Part shown: piece by piece, positions 18,311 through 27,183 of the stretch
How positions within the stretch are numbered: position 1 is the first letter of the stretch
Layout of the letters: each line of letters begins with the position of its first letter
Program-made: the position numbers and the translations under genes
Notes under the pieces: generated by a model
The model's input: only the letters and a program-made list of their open reading frames with translations
Database searches by the model: none
Told to the model about the DNA's origin: nothing
Assembly: GCF_035989305.1 (NCBI RefSeq)
Contig: NZ_CP108514.1
Span: 9,094,501-9,158,500, forward strand
Reading direction: 5' to 3'
Source: Streptomyces sp. NBC_01233
Lineage (GTDB): Bacteria > Actinomycetota > Actinomycetes > Streptomycetales > Streptomycetaceae
DNA length: 64,000 nucleotides

Positions 18311-18463
18311 TGGATCAGCCGGAGCAACGAGGAGATCGTGCAAGCCCGCAAGGACTGGATGGAGGGCACCCGCTACGGCGAGGTGAAGGGCTACGGTGGC
18401 CCTCCGATCCCCGTGCCACAGCTCCCGCAGGTGGCCCTGAAACCCCAAGGACGGGTGCGTTGA
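18311..18463 (+). pseudogene. C-terminal remnant resembling a pirin-family protein
   Basis: The frame reads 'WISRSNEEIVQARKDWMEG', then 'RYGEVKGYGGPPIPVP', to TGA 18461. This resembles the C-terminal end of bacterial pirins (WNFVARxxEEI..ARxDW, FGxVxGY). No 5' part is present. Assignment is from motif recall only. Confidence 0.45.
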
Positions 18464-19122
18464 CCTGCACTTTTCCGGAGCAGGCTGACGAGTCGAGACC
18501 AGCCGTAGACGGGCCGGCGCTCCCGTGGAGACCGCTCCGTCGGAGCGCGTGACGTGGGCTCTCTTCGGGCGCCCGACGTTTCCCATGTGTGACCGGCTGG
18601 GGTCGGCTTTGCCAGGACCAATGCTGACCCAACGCTGACTTTGGTGACGGTTCGTCAGGCCTGGAGGGCTGAACAGGTTGTACCGAGCGCTTGGCTGCCT
18701 CGGGAGCCCGGCCGACTGCTTGGATCCCGAGCGGGATCATCGGGGCGGCGGCAGTGGACGGCACACTGGCCCTGTGCCGGAGACCATCAGGAACGTTGCC
18801 TGCGGAATCCGCCGTACGGTCACCGCCCGGCAGGCGCCGGGCGCTGGGCCGCGCGTGACACGCCCGATCGCGCAGAATCGCTGGTGTCCACGCGCCGCAC
18901 GGGACGATGTCACCACGCATCCGGCGGCGAAGGGGGCATCCTGCATGGCTCCGTGCGCTTTGCACGTCGCGCCCACCCTCCACGCCGGCCGCTGGCCGCC
19001 GGCGTCCGGCACGGTCATACGCATCCCCTGCGGCGTCGCGGCGGGCGGCCACTCCCTGCGCGGACGCCTCGACCGCGCAGCCGGGAACCTCGGCCGTCAA
19101 GTGACCCGTCCGCACAGTGCAA
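18464..19122. other. Long intergenic stretch, no gene supported
   Basis: About 660 nt with only overlapping low-quality frames. It contains one 11-bp-phased pair, CTGACC (18624) and CTGACT (18635). I see no RNA gene or strong hairpin. Confidence 0.45.
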
Positions 19123-19161
19123 TTGGCTATTCATTGATGGACTGCTGACGTATTCTTGACG
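19123..19161 (+). promoter_or_regulatory. Four 11-bp-phased hexamers upstream of APC permease gene
   Basis: TTGGCT (19123), TTGATG (19134), CTGACG (19145) and TTGACG (19156) start exactly 11 bp apart, one helical turn. This is the arrangement of binding sites for OmpR/PhoB-type response regulators. A TATTCT (19151) could serve as -10, placing the transcript start near 19163, directly before the conserved leader motif. Confidence 0.6.
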
Positions 19162-19162
19162 C

Positions 19163-19247
19163 CTGGTGTGCCGGGAAGTCTGGTCGGCAGTTCAGGAGCC
19201 ATGGGCTGTTCCATGGGCTCCGGCTCTCGCCTTGAAAGGCATCCCTC
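19163..19247 (+). ncRNA. Conserved 5' leader RNA element, APC permease copy
   Basis: The leader contains GTGCCGGGAAGTCTGGTCGG, nearly identical to the leader at 30002-30023 (one C/T difference). TGCCG and CGGCA can pair around it. A second hairpin follows (GGAGCCATGG / CCATGGGCTCC, one bulged G), then a purine-rich site and ATG 19248. It could be a metabolite- or ion-sensing leader; I cannot match it to a known riboswitch class. Confidence 0.5.
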
Positions 19248-20645
19248 ATGGCCGCCATACAGCAGCCCGCTGCGCCTGCGCCCCTGCCGGACGGCCCAGG
19301 TCGTCGCAGCCCGCGCCGCTCGGTCCTCTTCTTCGCGTTCGCCTTCGCTGTGATCGCAGACCCCGTCTCCTCCGTGGCGTACGCCATTGAGGCGGCGTTG
19401 CGTGCCCTGCACGGCGATCTCGCCCTGCTGCTGCCGACCATGTCGCTGGTGGTGGGCCTGGTCGTCGTGGTCACCGCCAACTACTGGCAGCTGGTGCGCC
19501 GCTTCCCCAAGGGAGGTGGGGCGGCAGCGGCGGCAGGGCGGGCCTTCGGGCCGCGCTGGACGTTCGTACCGATCGGCGCACTCGTCGTCGACTTCGTCCT
19601 GACCATCGGGATTTCCATCTCGGCCGCCGCCAGTGCCGTGATCGCCCTCTTCCCCGCGGCCGCACCCTTCCGTATCCCGCTCGCCCTGCTCCTGTTGCTG
19701 GTCGTCGCCGGGTTGACCTGGTTCGGACACGGCGGGCGGCTGCTGTTCGCCGTCATGACCGTGCTCTTCGTGCTCGTCTGCGTCGCCGTACTCGTCCACG
19801 GCTTCGTTTCTCCTCACACCATCGGTGAGGCCCCCGCCTCGACCGACCCGGGCCGCTCCGCCGCCCTGGCAGTCGTCCTCGCCTTCCCCGTCGCGATGGC
19901 CCTGGCCACCGGCATCGAGGCGCCGTCCACGGCCATCGCTCAGCTCGGCCAGCTCGACGACACCCACCGTCGCCGCTTCGGGCGCGGCACGCTCGCCCTT
20001 CTCCTGGTCATCGTCGGCGGCCTCACCCTGGCCCTGACCGTGCTCGCCGTACGCCTCCGCATCGGCATCCCCGGCAAGGACTCCACCCAGATCGCCGACA
20101 TCGCCCATGCCGCCACCGGCTCCGGCTGGCTCTACGGGGCCTTCCAGGTCACCAGCTCCCTGCTGCTCTTGGCCGCCGCCAGCTCCTCGTTCCAGGCCGG
20201 CCCCGGACTCCTCAAGGCCCTCGCCGGATCTCCGGACCACCCGGGCGTCCTCCCGTCGGTGCTGGGCCGGACGAACCGCCACCACACGCCGTACTGGTCC
20301 GTCCTCGTCTACCTGGCCGCAGCCGCCGTGATCATCGTGGCCGCTGCGGGGGAGGAGCAGGAACTGGTCCTCTTCTACGCGGTCGCGGTCTTCGTCAGCT
20401 TCCTCGTCGGTCTGCTGGCCATGACCCGCTTCGCCCGCACCGAGGGTAAGACCGCCCTCGCCTGGCTCAACGGCCTGGCGGCCGTGGCGGTCGCCTTCAC
20501 CCTGCTGGTGAACCTCCTCCGCGGCTGGCCCGTCCTCTCCCTGGTCGCCACCCTCGCCATCGGCGGAGCCTTCTACCTCCGCTGGGTCCGGGCAGGCCGC
20601 CCCTCCGGTATCGAGGATGTCGAGGCCCGCGCCGAGGCCGACTGA
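19248..20645 (+). CDS. APC-superfamily permease (potassium/amino acid type)
   Basis: 465 aa with about 12 membrane segments. It begins with a cytosolic tail, then 'FFAFAFAVIADPVSSVAYAI', which carries the APC first-helix signature, and 'GTGIEAPSTAIAQLG'-like residues in helix 6. It lacks the long cytosolic C-terminal domain of the permease at 50421. Position in a K+/Na+ island suggests cation transport, possibly K+; amino acid transport is the alternative. Confidence 0.82.
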   Translation: MAAIQQPAAPAPLPDGPGRRSPRRSVLFFAFAFAVIADPVSSVAYAIEAALRALHGDLALLLPTMSLVVGLVVVVTANYWQLVRRFPKGGGAAAAAGRAFGPRWTFVPIGALVVDFVLTIGISISAAASAVIALFPAAAPFRIPLALLLLLVVAGLTWFGHGGRLLFAVMTVLFVLVCVAVLVHGFVSPHTIGEAPASTDPGRSAALAVVLAFPVAMALATGIEAPSTAIAQLGQLDDTHRRRFGRGTLALLLVIVGGLTLALTVLAVRLRIGIPGKDSTQIADIAHAATGSGWLYGAFQVTSSLLLLAAASSSFQAGPGLLKALAGSPDHPGVLPSVLGRTNRHHTPYWSVLVYLAAAAVIIVAAAGEEQELVLFYAVAVFVSFLVGLLAMTRFARTEGKTALAWLNGLAAVAVAFTLLVNLLRGWPVLSLVATLAIGGAFYLRWVRAGRPSGIEDVEARAEAD

Positions 20646-20732
20646 CACGACGCGGTTACGATTCGGACCGCGATCCGCAGGCTCGGTCGGCCGGGGCCCT
20701 GGGGCGCATCCTCGCTGACCGGCTTACCGTTT

Positions 20733-20805
20733 CGGCAGCCGGGCAGCCGGGCAGCCGGGCAGCCGGGCAGCCGGGCAGCCGGGCAGCCGGGCAGCCGGCA
20801 GCCCG
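20733..20805 (+). repeat. Tandem octamer array, about nine copies
   Basis: GGGCAGCC is repeated head-to-tail: seven perfect copies between two 7-nt end copies. It lies between the APC gene and the next gene, and the period of 8 is not a codon multiple, so it is not coding. It is likely slippage-prone. Confidence 0.9.
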
Positions 20806-20872
20806 CAGGCGCGCGCCAGAGCGCGGATTGTGCAGGCTCGTGGTAAAGCACCTGCTTGAAGGAGGGCCCCGC

Positions 20873-21180
20873 GTGGGGATCCGCCTCGGCATCGGCGTAC
20901 TGATCACCGTCACAGTGCTGCTGCTCGTCGGCTCCGGCGTTGCCACACTCAGCAGGGGTTGGCTGGTGCCCTGGCAGCGGCGGCACATCGTCCGTATCCG
21001 GCTTTTCGGCTGGGCGCAGCTCCTGATCGCGATCGCGCTGGGCATCCAGCTGATCGGTCTCCTAGCGGTCGATTCCGCCTACCACCCCGTGTTCACCATG
21101 CCCGGCACCGTGGTGTTGCTGTTCGCCCTGGTGTTGATCACGCATGCGCAGCGTCCGAGAGGCACAGGCCAAGGAGGTAT
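20873..21180 (+). CDS. Small membrane protein, 3' end uncertain
   Basis: GTG 20873 is preceded by a strong GAAGGAGGG site. The first ~100 codons give three hydrophobic helices ('GVLITVTVLLLVGSGVATL', 'LLIAIALGIQLIGLLAV', 'GTVVLLFALVLITHA') and read as a real protein. No stop follows in this frame until 22069, deep inside the kdpD gene on the same strand, so the natural stop has probably been lost by an indel. The end given is where coding character fades. Function unknown. Confidence 0.45.
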
Positions 21181-21284
21181 CCGACCGGCGATCCTGCGCG
21201 CGGATTGCGAGCGCGGGAGCGCGGTTGGGCGCACCATGGGATGCGGGGGCCGAGGGGGTGTGACGAGCGGGCAGGAGCCCGTCG

Positions 21285-23804
21285 ATGGCGCGTGGGCGAT
21301 TGCGGATCTACCTCGGGGCCGCCCCGGGCGTGGGAAAGACGTACGCGATGCTCGAGGAAGGGCAGCGGCTGGCCTCGGCCGGTGCCGATGTGGTCGTCGG
21401 TTTCGTCGAGCCGCATGGGCGGCGGCCCACCGCTGCCCTCGCCGAAGGGCTGGAGACCATTCCCCGGCGCACCGTGGAGTACCGGGGGGCGAGCTTCACC
21501 GAGATGGACTGGGACGGGGTGCTCGCCCGCCGCCCGCAGGTCGCCCTGGTCGACGAACTGGCCCACACCAATGTGCCCGGTTCCCGGCACGCCAAGCGAT
21601 GGCAGGACGTCGAGGAACTCCTCGACGCGGGGATCGACGTAGTCACCACGCTCAACGTCCAGCACCTGGAGTCCCTGGGCGACGTGGTCCGGCAGATCAC
21701 CAGTGTCCCGCAGCGCGAGACCCTGCCCGACGAGGTGGCACGCCGCGCGGACCAGATCGAACTGGTGGACCTGCCGCCCGAGCTGCTGCGCCGACGCATG
21801 CTGCACGGCGAGATCTATTCCTCGGACCGCATCGAGGCGGCCCTCACCCACTACTTCCGCGTCGGCAACCTCACCGCCCTGCGCGAACTCGCCCTGCTGT
21901 GGCTCGCCGACCGCGTCGAGGAAGGACTGCAGCGCTACCGCGCGGAACACGGCATCACCACCCCCTGGGAAACCCGCGAGCGCATCATGGTCGCCCTCAC
22001 CGGCGGCCCCGAGGGAGAGACACTGATACGCCGCAGCGCCCGGATCGGCGCCCGGGTCCCCGGCAGTGAGCTGCTGGCATTGCACGTCGTACCGGGTGAC
22101 GGCCTTACCCACGGCGATCCCGCCACCCTCGCAGCCCAGCGGGCCCTGGTGGAGTCGCTGGGCGGCAGCTACCACCAGACCACCGGCGACGACATCGCCG
22201 AGGCGCTGCTCCAGTTCGCGGAGGCCGAGAACGTCACGCAGATCGTGCTGGGTGCGAGCCGCCGCGGAAGGCTCTCCACGTTCCTCCGCGGCGGTGTGGG
22301 GCACCGGACGATCCGGCGATCCGGCCCCATCGACGTACTCGTGATCACCCACGAGCACGCCGCCGGCTCGACTTCCCCGCTGCGACTGCCGCACCCGAGC
22401 CGCGCCACCGGCCCACGGCGCTTCTGGACGGCGATGCTGCTCACGGCGATCACTCTTCCGGGCCTGACCGCCCTCCTGGTTCTTCTGGGCGAGCACGTGG
22501 ATCTCTCCCTTGCCTTGGTGCTCTACCTGCTCGCCGTTGTCGTGATCGCCCTGGTCGGTGGCCTCGTTCCCGCGCTGGTGGCCGCTCTGGCCGCGGGACT
22601 GCTCGCCGACTATTACTTCACCCCGCCGCCGCACTCGCTGCGCGTCGAGCGCCCCGCCGATGTCACAGCGCTGGTGGTGTACGTCATCACGGCCTTCATC
22701 GTCGGCATGGCCGCGGGTACGGCCGCACGCAGCACGTACCAGGCCGTCCGCGCGAGCTCCGAGGCCCGGGCACTGAGTCGGCTGGCCACCGCCATGATGC
22801 ACGGCCAGGACCTGCCGACCTTGCTCGAACAGGTACGGGAGGACTTCGGCCTGGAGGCGGTGAGCCTGTTGGAACGCGATACGGGGCATGCCGCCGAGCC
22901 GCGCTGGTACGTCGTCGCCAGCACCGGCGCGGAGCCACCCGAGCACCCGTACGACGCCGATGTGGAGAGCCCCGTCGGCGACGACCTCACCCTGGCGGCC
23001 CGAGGGAGCCCGCTGAGCAGCGAAGACCAGCGCGTACTGGGAGCGTGCGCGGCCCAGTTGGGCATGGCCTACTCCCACGGCCGGCTTGCTGCCCACGATG
23101 CCGAAACGGGCCTGCGCGCCGAAGCCGAGCACACCAGGGCCTCGCTCCTCCTCACCGCGAGCCGCGATCTGCGGGGCCCACTGCGCACAGCCGACGAGGC
23201 GCTGGATGGCGTCGGCGTCGGCACGGATACGAGGGAGAGCCAGGCCCTCGCCGTAGCCCGGTCGTCGGTGCGGCGTGCGGTCCAGCTTGTCTCGGATCTC
23301 GACGAGCTGAGCCGCCTGCATGCTGGGGCACTGGATCTGTATCTGCGGCCGGTCGATCTCGACGAGCTGCTCACCGCCGTTCTGGACGACCTGGGCCCCG
23401 GCGGCCATACGATCCAATGCAGCCTGCCGGAGCTGCTGCCCGACGTGATCGCCGACGCAGCCGTGCTCACTCGCGTGCTGACCGCTTTGGCTGCCGAGGC
23501 CCAGCGCCACAGCCCGCCGGACCGGCCCGCGCGGCTGACGGGCAGGACCCGGGCTGGTCAGGTGGAGATCCACATGACGGACGGCACCAACAACGCAGTG
23601 CAGGGTGCGGAACGCGGCGCACATCCGAGTCGCACGCCGGACAGTCTGACCCTGCGGATGTGCCGTGACCTCACGGAGACCATGGGAGGCACCCTTGAAA
23701 CCGCATCCGCCGGCCCCGGCTTTGCCGTGACGCTCACGCTTCCGGCGGCGGCCTCCCGGCGGCCGATCACCCCGTCTGCGCCCTCCCCGACGGGGGATCA
23801 GTGA
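21285..23804 (+). CDS. KdpD-like sensor with degenerate kinase core (pseudokinase)
   Basis: 839 aa with the full KdpD layout: N-terminal KdpD domain (Walker A GAAPGVGKT at 10-18, then 'VDELAHTNVPGSRHAKRWQD'), a USP-like domain (about 245-360), four membrane helices (about 385-480), a GAF-like part and a histidine-kinase-like end. The phosphoacceptor box reads LLLTASRDLRGPL, with Arg627 where KdpD has His (SHDLRTPL). The N-box asparagine is absent (ALAAEAQRHSP) and the G1 box is MTDGTNN rather than DxGxG. Phosphotransfer seems impossible; K+ or ligand sensing may remain. It is not next to a response regulator. Confidence 0.9.
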   Translation: MARGRLRIYLGAAPGVGKTYAMLEEGQRLASAGADVVVGFVEPHGRRPTAALAEGLETIPRRTVEYRGASFTEMDWDGVLARRPQVALVDELAHTNVPGSRHAKRWQDVEELLDAGIDVVTTLNVQHLESLGDVVRQITSVPQRETLPDEVARRADQIELVDLPPELLRRRMLHGEIYSSDRIEAALTHYFRVGNLTALRELALLWLADRVEEGLQRYRAEHGITTPWETRERIMVALTGGPEGETLIRRSARIGARVPGSELLALHVVPGDGLTHGDPATLAAQRALVESLGGSYHQTTGDDIAEALLQFAEAENVTQIVLGASRRGRLSTFLRGGVGHRTIRRSGPIDVLVITHEHAAGSTSPLRLPHPSRATGPRRFWTAMLLTAITLPGLTALLVLLGEHVDLSLALVLYLLAVVVIALVGGLVPALVAALAAGLLADYYFTPPPHSLRVERPADVTALVVYVITAFIVGMAAGTAARSTYQAVRASSEARALSRLATAMMHGQDLPTLLEQVREDFGLEAVSLLERDTGHAAEPRWYVVASTGAEPPEHPYDADVESPVGDDLTLAARGSPLSSEDQRVLGACAAQLGMAYSHGRLAAHDAETGLRAEAEHTRASLLLTASRDLRGPLRTADEALDGVGVGTDTRESQALAVARSSVRRAVQLVSDLDELSRLHAGALDLYLRPVDLDELLTAVLDDLGPGGHTIQCSLPELLPDVIADAAVLTRVLTALAAEAQRHSPPDRPARLTGRTRAGQVEIHMTDGTNNAVQGAERGAHPSRTPDSLTLRMCRDLTETMGGTLETASAGPGFAVTLTLPAAASRRPITPSAPSPTGDQ

Positions 23805-23891
23805 CTCGCGTCAGCCACTGCCCGGTGGAGAGTGCGTCGTTGGCCCCCCGCTGGGGTCATGACCGTGCGTACGGAAGTCACCGACCGCCGA

Positions 23892-24449
23892 TCACTCGAG
23901 GCCGGAGGCCTTGAAGACGGTGAGAGCCGTCTCGCGGTCGATGCGCTGGGCCAGCCGGCGCAGGGCTGTCTCGCCGCACAGCAGAGTGCCGCGCTGGATC
24001 GACGTGCGGGTGTCCGTGTCGACGCGGCGCCACATCGCGGGATTGCGGACCAGGACGGTCGGATCGATCTCGACCCGGCTTCCCTCCGTGTCGCGGAGGA
24101 TCATCCGCTGGGCCACCCCGTCGGACCACCTGACCGAGACGAGGGAGTCTGTGCGGACAGTGTGTTCGACCAGCAGTCCTCGGGCGCTCAGCAGACCGGG
24201 ACCTACGGAGACCCTGGACGGCAGCAGGATCACGAAGAGGAGGGCGGCCAGGCCGGTCCAGAGGACGCCGCGGGTCGCGTCGAGCTCTCCGAAGCCCGCG
24301 TCCATGGCGAGCAGGGCCGAGTACAGGAGGGACGCGATACCGATGGCCGAGCGCCTCTCGTCGGCCCAGTGGATGTCGCGTGCGATAGGTCCTCTAGGCT
24401 CCGCGCCGGCGTGAGCGCCGGTCGCGGACTGCGCGAAACGTCGTCCCAT
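23892..24449 (-). CDS. Membrane protein with PH-like C-terminal domain, unknown
   Basis: 185 aa. Two hydrophobic segments ('IGIASLLYSALLAMDAG' and 'GLAALLFVILLPSRVSV') are followed by a soluble part with alternating short strands ('VSVRWSDGVAQRMILRD'), suggesting a PH-like fold. It ends in an amphipathic helix. No function recognised. An 11-bp-phased repeat pair lies upstream (24491), shared with the transporter promoters. Confidence 0.7.
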   Translation of the reverse strand: MGRRFAQSATGAHAGAEPRGPIARDIHWADERRSAIGIASLLYSALLAMDAGFGELDATRGVLWTGLAALLFVILLPSRVSVGPGLLSARGLLVEHTVRTDSLVSVRWSDGVAQRMILRDTEGSRVEIDPTVLVRNPAMWRRVDTDTRTSIQRGTLLCGETALRRLAQRIDRETALTVFKASGLE

Positions 24450-24490
24450 GGGGGTGACGTTAGGGCCGGTACGGGCCTCGACACCGGACC

Positions 24491-24507
24491 CTGACGCACC
24501 GCTGATG
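24491..24507 (+). promoter_or_regulatory. 11-bp-phased repeat pair upstream of the PH-like membrane gene
   Basis: CTGACG (24491) and CTGATG (24502) are exactly 11 bp apart, 42 nt before the minus-strand start at 24449. Confidence 0.5.
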
Positions 24508-24560
24508 TGATGGCTACGGCATTTTGACGGGGCTCCGGTTCGAGGCCGACCCCAGTCCGT

Positions 24561-24851
24561 TCAGTGGCCTGGCGGGCCGGTGGTGACCGGCGCGGGATTC
24601 CACGGTGCGGGGGCAGGCGGTGGCTCGAACGGTCCGGCCCGGTTGGCCATGAGGATCAGCATCGTCCCGACGACGAGCACGGTGGTGACGATGAGGGCGA
24701 GCCCGACGGGGTTGCGAGGGTTGTAGTAGCAGCGGTTCGTTCCCCACTTGCTCCGCTTGAAGACCGGTTCGTCGTCGTGATGCACAGGCTGCGTCCCGGC
24801 TGGGTCGAAGGTATGGAGCGGCGCGCATTCCCCAGCGGCCATTCCGGTCAC
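24561..24851 (-). CDS. Small membrane protein linked to an ESX-like cluster
   Basis: 96 aa with one membrane helix ('GLALIVTTVLVVGTMLILMA') and a Pro-rich tail. The ATG overlaps the stop of the lipoprotein gene by 4 nt. Unknown function; it is the last gene of a unit headed by the WXG100-like gene at 26900. Confidence 0.65.
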   Translation of the reverse strand: MTGMAAGECAPLHTFDPAGTQPVHHDDEPVFKRSKWGTNRCYYNPRNPVGLALIVTTVLVVGTMLILMANRAGPFEPPPAPAPWNPAPVTTGPPGH

Positions 24852-25378
24852 AAGGCGCAGCTCACTGCCTTCTGGGCCGCGGGGAAGTACACCGTCATGA
24901 GACGTGTGAGGGCCTCACGGCGTGCGGGCACGTCGGAGGCCTTGGCCGGCGGGTAGATCTCGACGACGAACTGGCTGGGTTTGCCCTCGTAAGTGCACCG
25001 TGCGACCGCAACGGCCATGGAGTCTGCAACGCGGGCGGCGTCGCCCACGCCGATCTGTACGGGATCGCCGGAGCGTTCCAAGCGCTGCCCGATGCCACCC
25101 ATGACGTCTTCGTCCGCCGTGGTCACGTCGCCTTTCACGGTCAGAACGGTGTTCTTGTCCACGGTCAGTTCGCACCGCGGAGCGTGCGGCCTGGCTGCGT
25201 ACGTCGACTGCTCCAGCTTGGCGCCAGGCGGAAGCAGCGGTGCGATGAGGGCCGAATCGACGGGCACGCCGCATATGTCGTCCGGCAGTGCGTACTCCCT
25301 GCCCTCGCTGCACCCGGTCACGGAGATCAGTACCGCGGCCCCCGCGGCGGCAACCATGGCCGTGCGCAGGCGCTTCAC
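24848..25378 (-). CDS. Secreted lipoprotein, unknown function
   Basis: 176 aa from GTG 25378 (VKRLRTAMVAAAG), with a lipobox VTGC and mature N-terminus CSEGREYALPDDICG. The mature part has several cysteines (CGVPV, RCEL, RCTYE, SCAL), which could form disulfides. The start overlaps the stop of the deleted effector gene by 4 nt and the stop overlaps the next ATG. Probably an accessory or immunity-type lipoprotein for the ESX-like system (inference). Confidence 0.75.
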   Translation of the reverse strand: MKRLRTAMVAAAGAAVLISVTGCSEGREYALPDDICGVPVDSALIAPLLPPGAKLEQSTYAARPHAPRCELTVDKNTVLTVKGDVTTADEDVMGGIGQRLERSGDPVQIGVGDAARVADSMAVAVARCTYEGKPSQFVVEIYPPAKASDVPARREALTRLMTVYFPAAQKAVSCAL

Positions 25379-26457
25379 TGGGTGCCTGCCAGACCCTTGG
25401 CGGCGACGTTCCCCGTCACTGCGGACGTGTTGATCTCCTGCTCCAGCGTGCGCGGAGTGTAGGGGTGCCCGGGGTTCGCCCTGGCCCATTCCTCGGAGAG
25501 CGCCCTCAGCTGGTTCTCCCAGTGCGTGAACGTCTTCGCGTTCTGGTCCTGGACTCCCGCGTCGATCCGCGCCTGTTCGTCGAGCTGCCACTGGTAGGCG
25601 AGGGCGTCGACACCTCGTTGCGCTAGGTCGCCGACCACGGGGATGAAGTTGGCGGCTCCGCCGAAGCCGTGGTAACCCCACTTCGCTTCCCACGTGGGGT
25701 CATCCTTGTCGGTCTTGAGGGCCTGGTAGCGGGCCTCTTCGAGGAAGCCGACCGTACGGCCCGCATCTTGCAGCGTCTCGTTGGGGTCACGCGGGTGTTC
25801 TGCGTGGATGTCTTTGATCATTTCTCGGTTCATGGCCTCGTTGAGCATGCCGTAGGAATTCTGGTCGCGGGAACCTGCTTGCTCACCTCCAGGAGGTGGT
25901 GGCGGTCGAGTTGGCGGGGGTCGTCCGGCGTGTCCGACATGGCGCTGGCCGAGTGGTGTACGACATCGCTGTGGGCGGAGAGGACCTTGGCCATGTCGTC
26001 GCGCATCTCGGAGGGGAACTCGTCGCCGCGCTCGGAGAGGTACTTCAGGGAGCGGTCCAGAACCTGGCGGTGTTCAGGTGTGAGGTCGTCGGGACGCGTT
26101 GTCATGCTGTTGGGGTCGACTCCTGTGGCCGCAGAGACCAGGGCGGCGCCCGTGGCCTCCCGTGCGGTGTTGCCGTCCTTGGTGTTGAGGGGCGTGTCGT
26201 CGAAGGTCTGCCGGTCGCCGAGGACGTACTGGGCGTTGTCGGTGGGCTGCGTCGCTGAATTCCTTGGCGGTCTTGCCGATGAACTCCCGGGTCACGGTCG
26301 CGTTCACGCCCGCCCAGTCGGCCTTGGCCGCCTTCCCGCCGAGGTCGCCTCGGGCATCCGACTCCAGCCCCCACAGCTTCGTGGCCATGGCCGTCCAGTC
26401 GGCCACTGCCGTGGACAGCTTCGAGAAGTCCGCGAAACGCAGTGCGTCCAGATCCAT
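25375..26457 (-). pseudogene. DUF6571-like ESX-associated protein, deleted and frameshifted
   Basis: ATG 26457 opens 'MDLDALRFADFSKLSTAV', then 'TREFIGKTAKEFSDA', the N-terminus of large (about 700-aa) streptomycete ESX-associated proteins. Near 26252 the frame shifts and sequence typical of the C-terminal part follows ('NAQYVLGDRQTFDD', then 'MTTRPDDLTPEHRQVL'), so most of the middle is missing. A second frameshift near 25876 (GGTTCCCGCG, one base short) is needed to reach 'NSYGMLNEAMNREMIKDIH' and the end at 25375. The intact gene would have been the main effector-like member of this unit. Confidence 0.65.
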
Positions 26458-26900
26458 CAGTGCTGCGCCCTTTCCTCGAAGCCCTTGTCCAGCTGGGCGA
26501 ACTTGAACTGCGTGGCAATCCAGTACTCGTCGCCGGCATGGGCCCTCTGCGTGTAGTCCAGGTGGTTGGAGATGTGGGCGCAGGCGTCCAGCAACGTGCC
26601 CACCTGGTCGTGCCACTTCTCCGCGACCGTCGAGAGGGCGGCGCCCAGGGCGAAGTCCTTCTTCAGCGTGCCCGCCGCCTCGTGCGTGCTCGCCTTGGCG
26701 TGGTCCCCGTTGGTGCCGAGCCTTTGTCGTAGTTTGAACGCCGCGTCACCGACTGCCGCCAGGTCCTTCTGGGTGACCACCAGATCTCCCTGCGGCCCCG
26801 GTCCGCCGCCTCCTCCGGGATCCAGCTGATTGAGCCGCATCGCAGTCTGATTCTGGGCAGCCGCTGACCTGAGCTCCGCCCATTCCTCGTCGAATGACAT
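26457..26900 (-). CDS. WXG100-like / ESX-type small protein
   Basis: 147 aa, mostly helical: MSFDEEWAELRSAAAQNQTAMRLN, shown in part as 'SFDEEWAELRSAAAQ', a Gly/Pro linker and two helices around 'STVAEKWHDQVGTLLDAC'. Such proteins sit in front of large type VII-associated proteins in Streptomyces. The stop overlaps the next ATG (TGATG). The 283 nt upstream to 27183 hold a short run of GGACC repeats (about 26929-26950) and no gene. Confidence 0.65.
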   Translation of the reverse strand: MSFDEEWAELRSAAAQNQTAMRLNQLDPGGGGGPGPQGDLVVTQKDLAAVGDAAFKLRQRLGTNGDHAKASTHEAAGTLKKDFALGAALSTVAEKWHDQVGTLLDACAHISNHLDYTQRAHAGDEYWIATQFKFAQLDKGFEERAQH

Positions 26901-27183
26901 AAAACCCCCATGGTGAAAATGACGTAACCGGACCGGACCGGACCGGGCCAGGGTTCAAGGTGACCGGCGCCGCGATTCCGGTTCAGGTGAGATCGATGGC
27001 TGGAGGAGGCCGGAGGCTCTCTCGTTGCGACGGCAGGACGACCGTGGCGGTCTCGCCGCACACGGCGTCGAGGTCCTGTGCCGCACGGTGCGCGAAGCCG
27101 TCGTCACCGCAAACGACCACGTGATGGGCGTACTGGAGGGTCCAGCTCGGAGGTGGAGGGTGCGGAAGGATGAGGACATGCGG

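Noticed and set aside
18678..19148. ORF of 156 codons in the long intergenic stretch
   Set aside because: No ribosome site, low coding character, and it runs into the phased promoter repeats.
20733..20805. Possible CRISPR array
   Set aside because: The units are 8 bp with no spacers, so it is a simple tandem repeat.
26925..26955. GGACC repeats as a regulatory array
   Set aside because: Only about four short copies; may be chance in GC-rich DNA.
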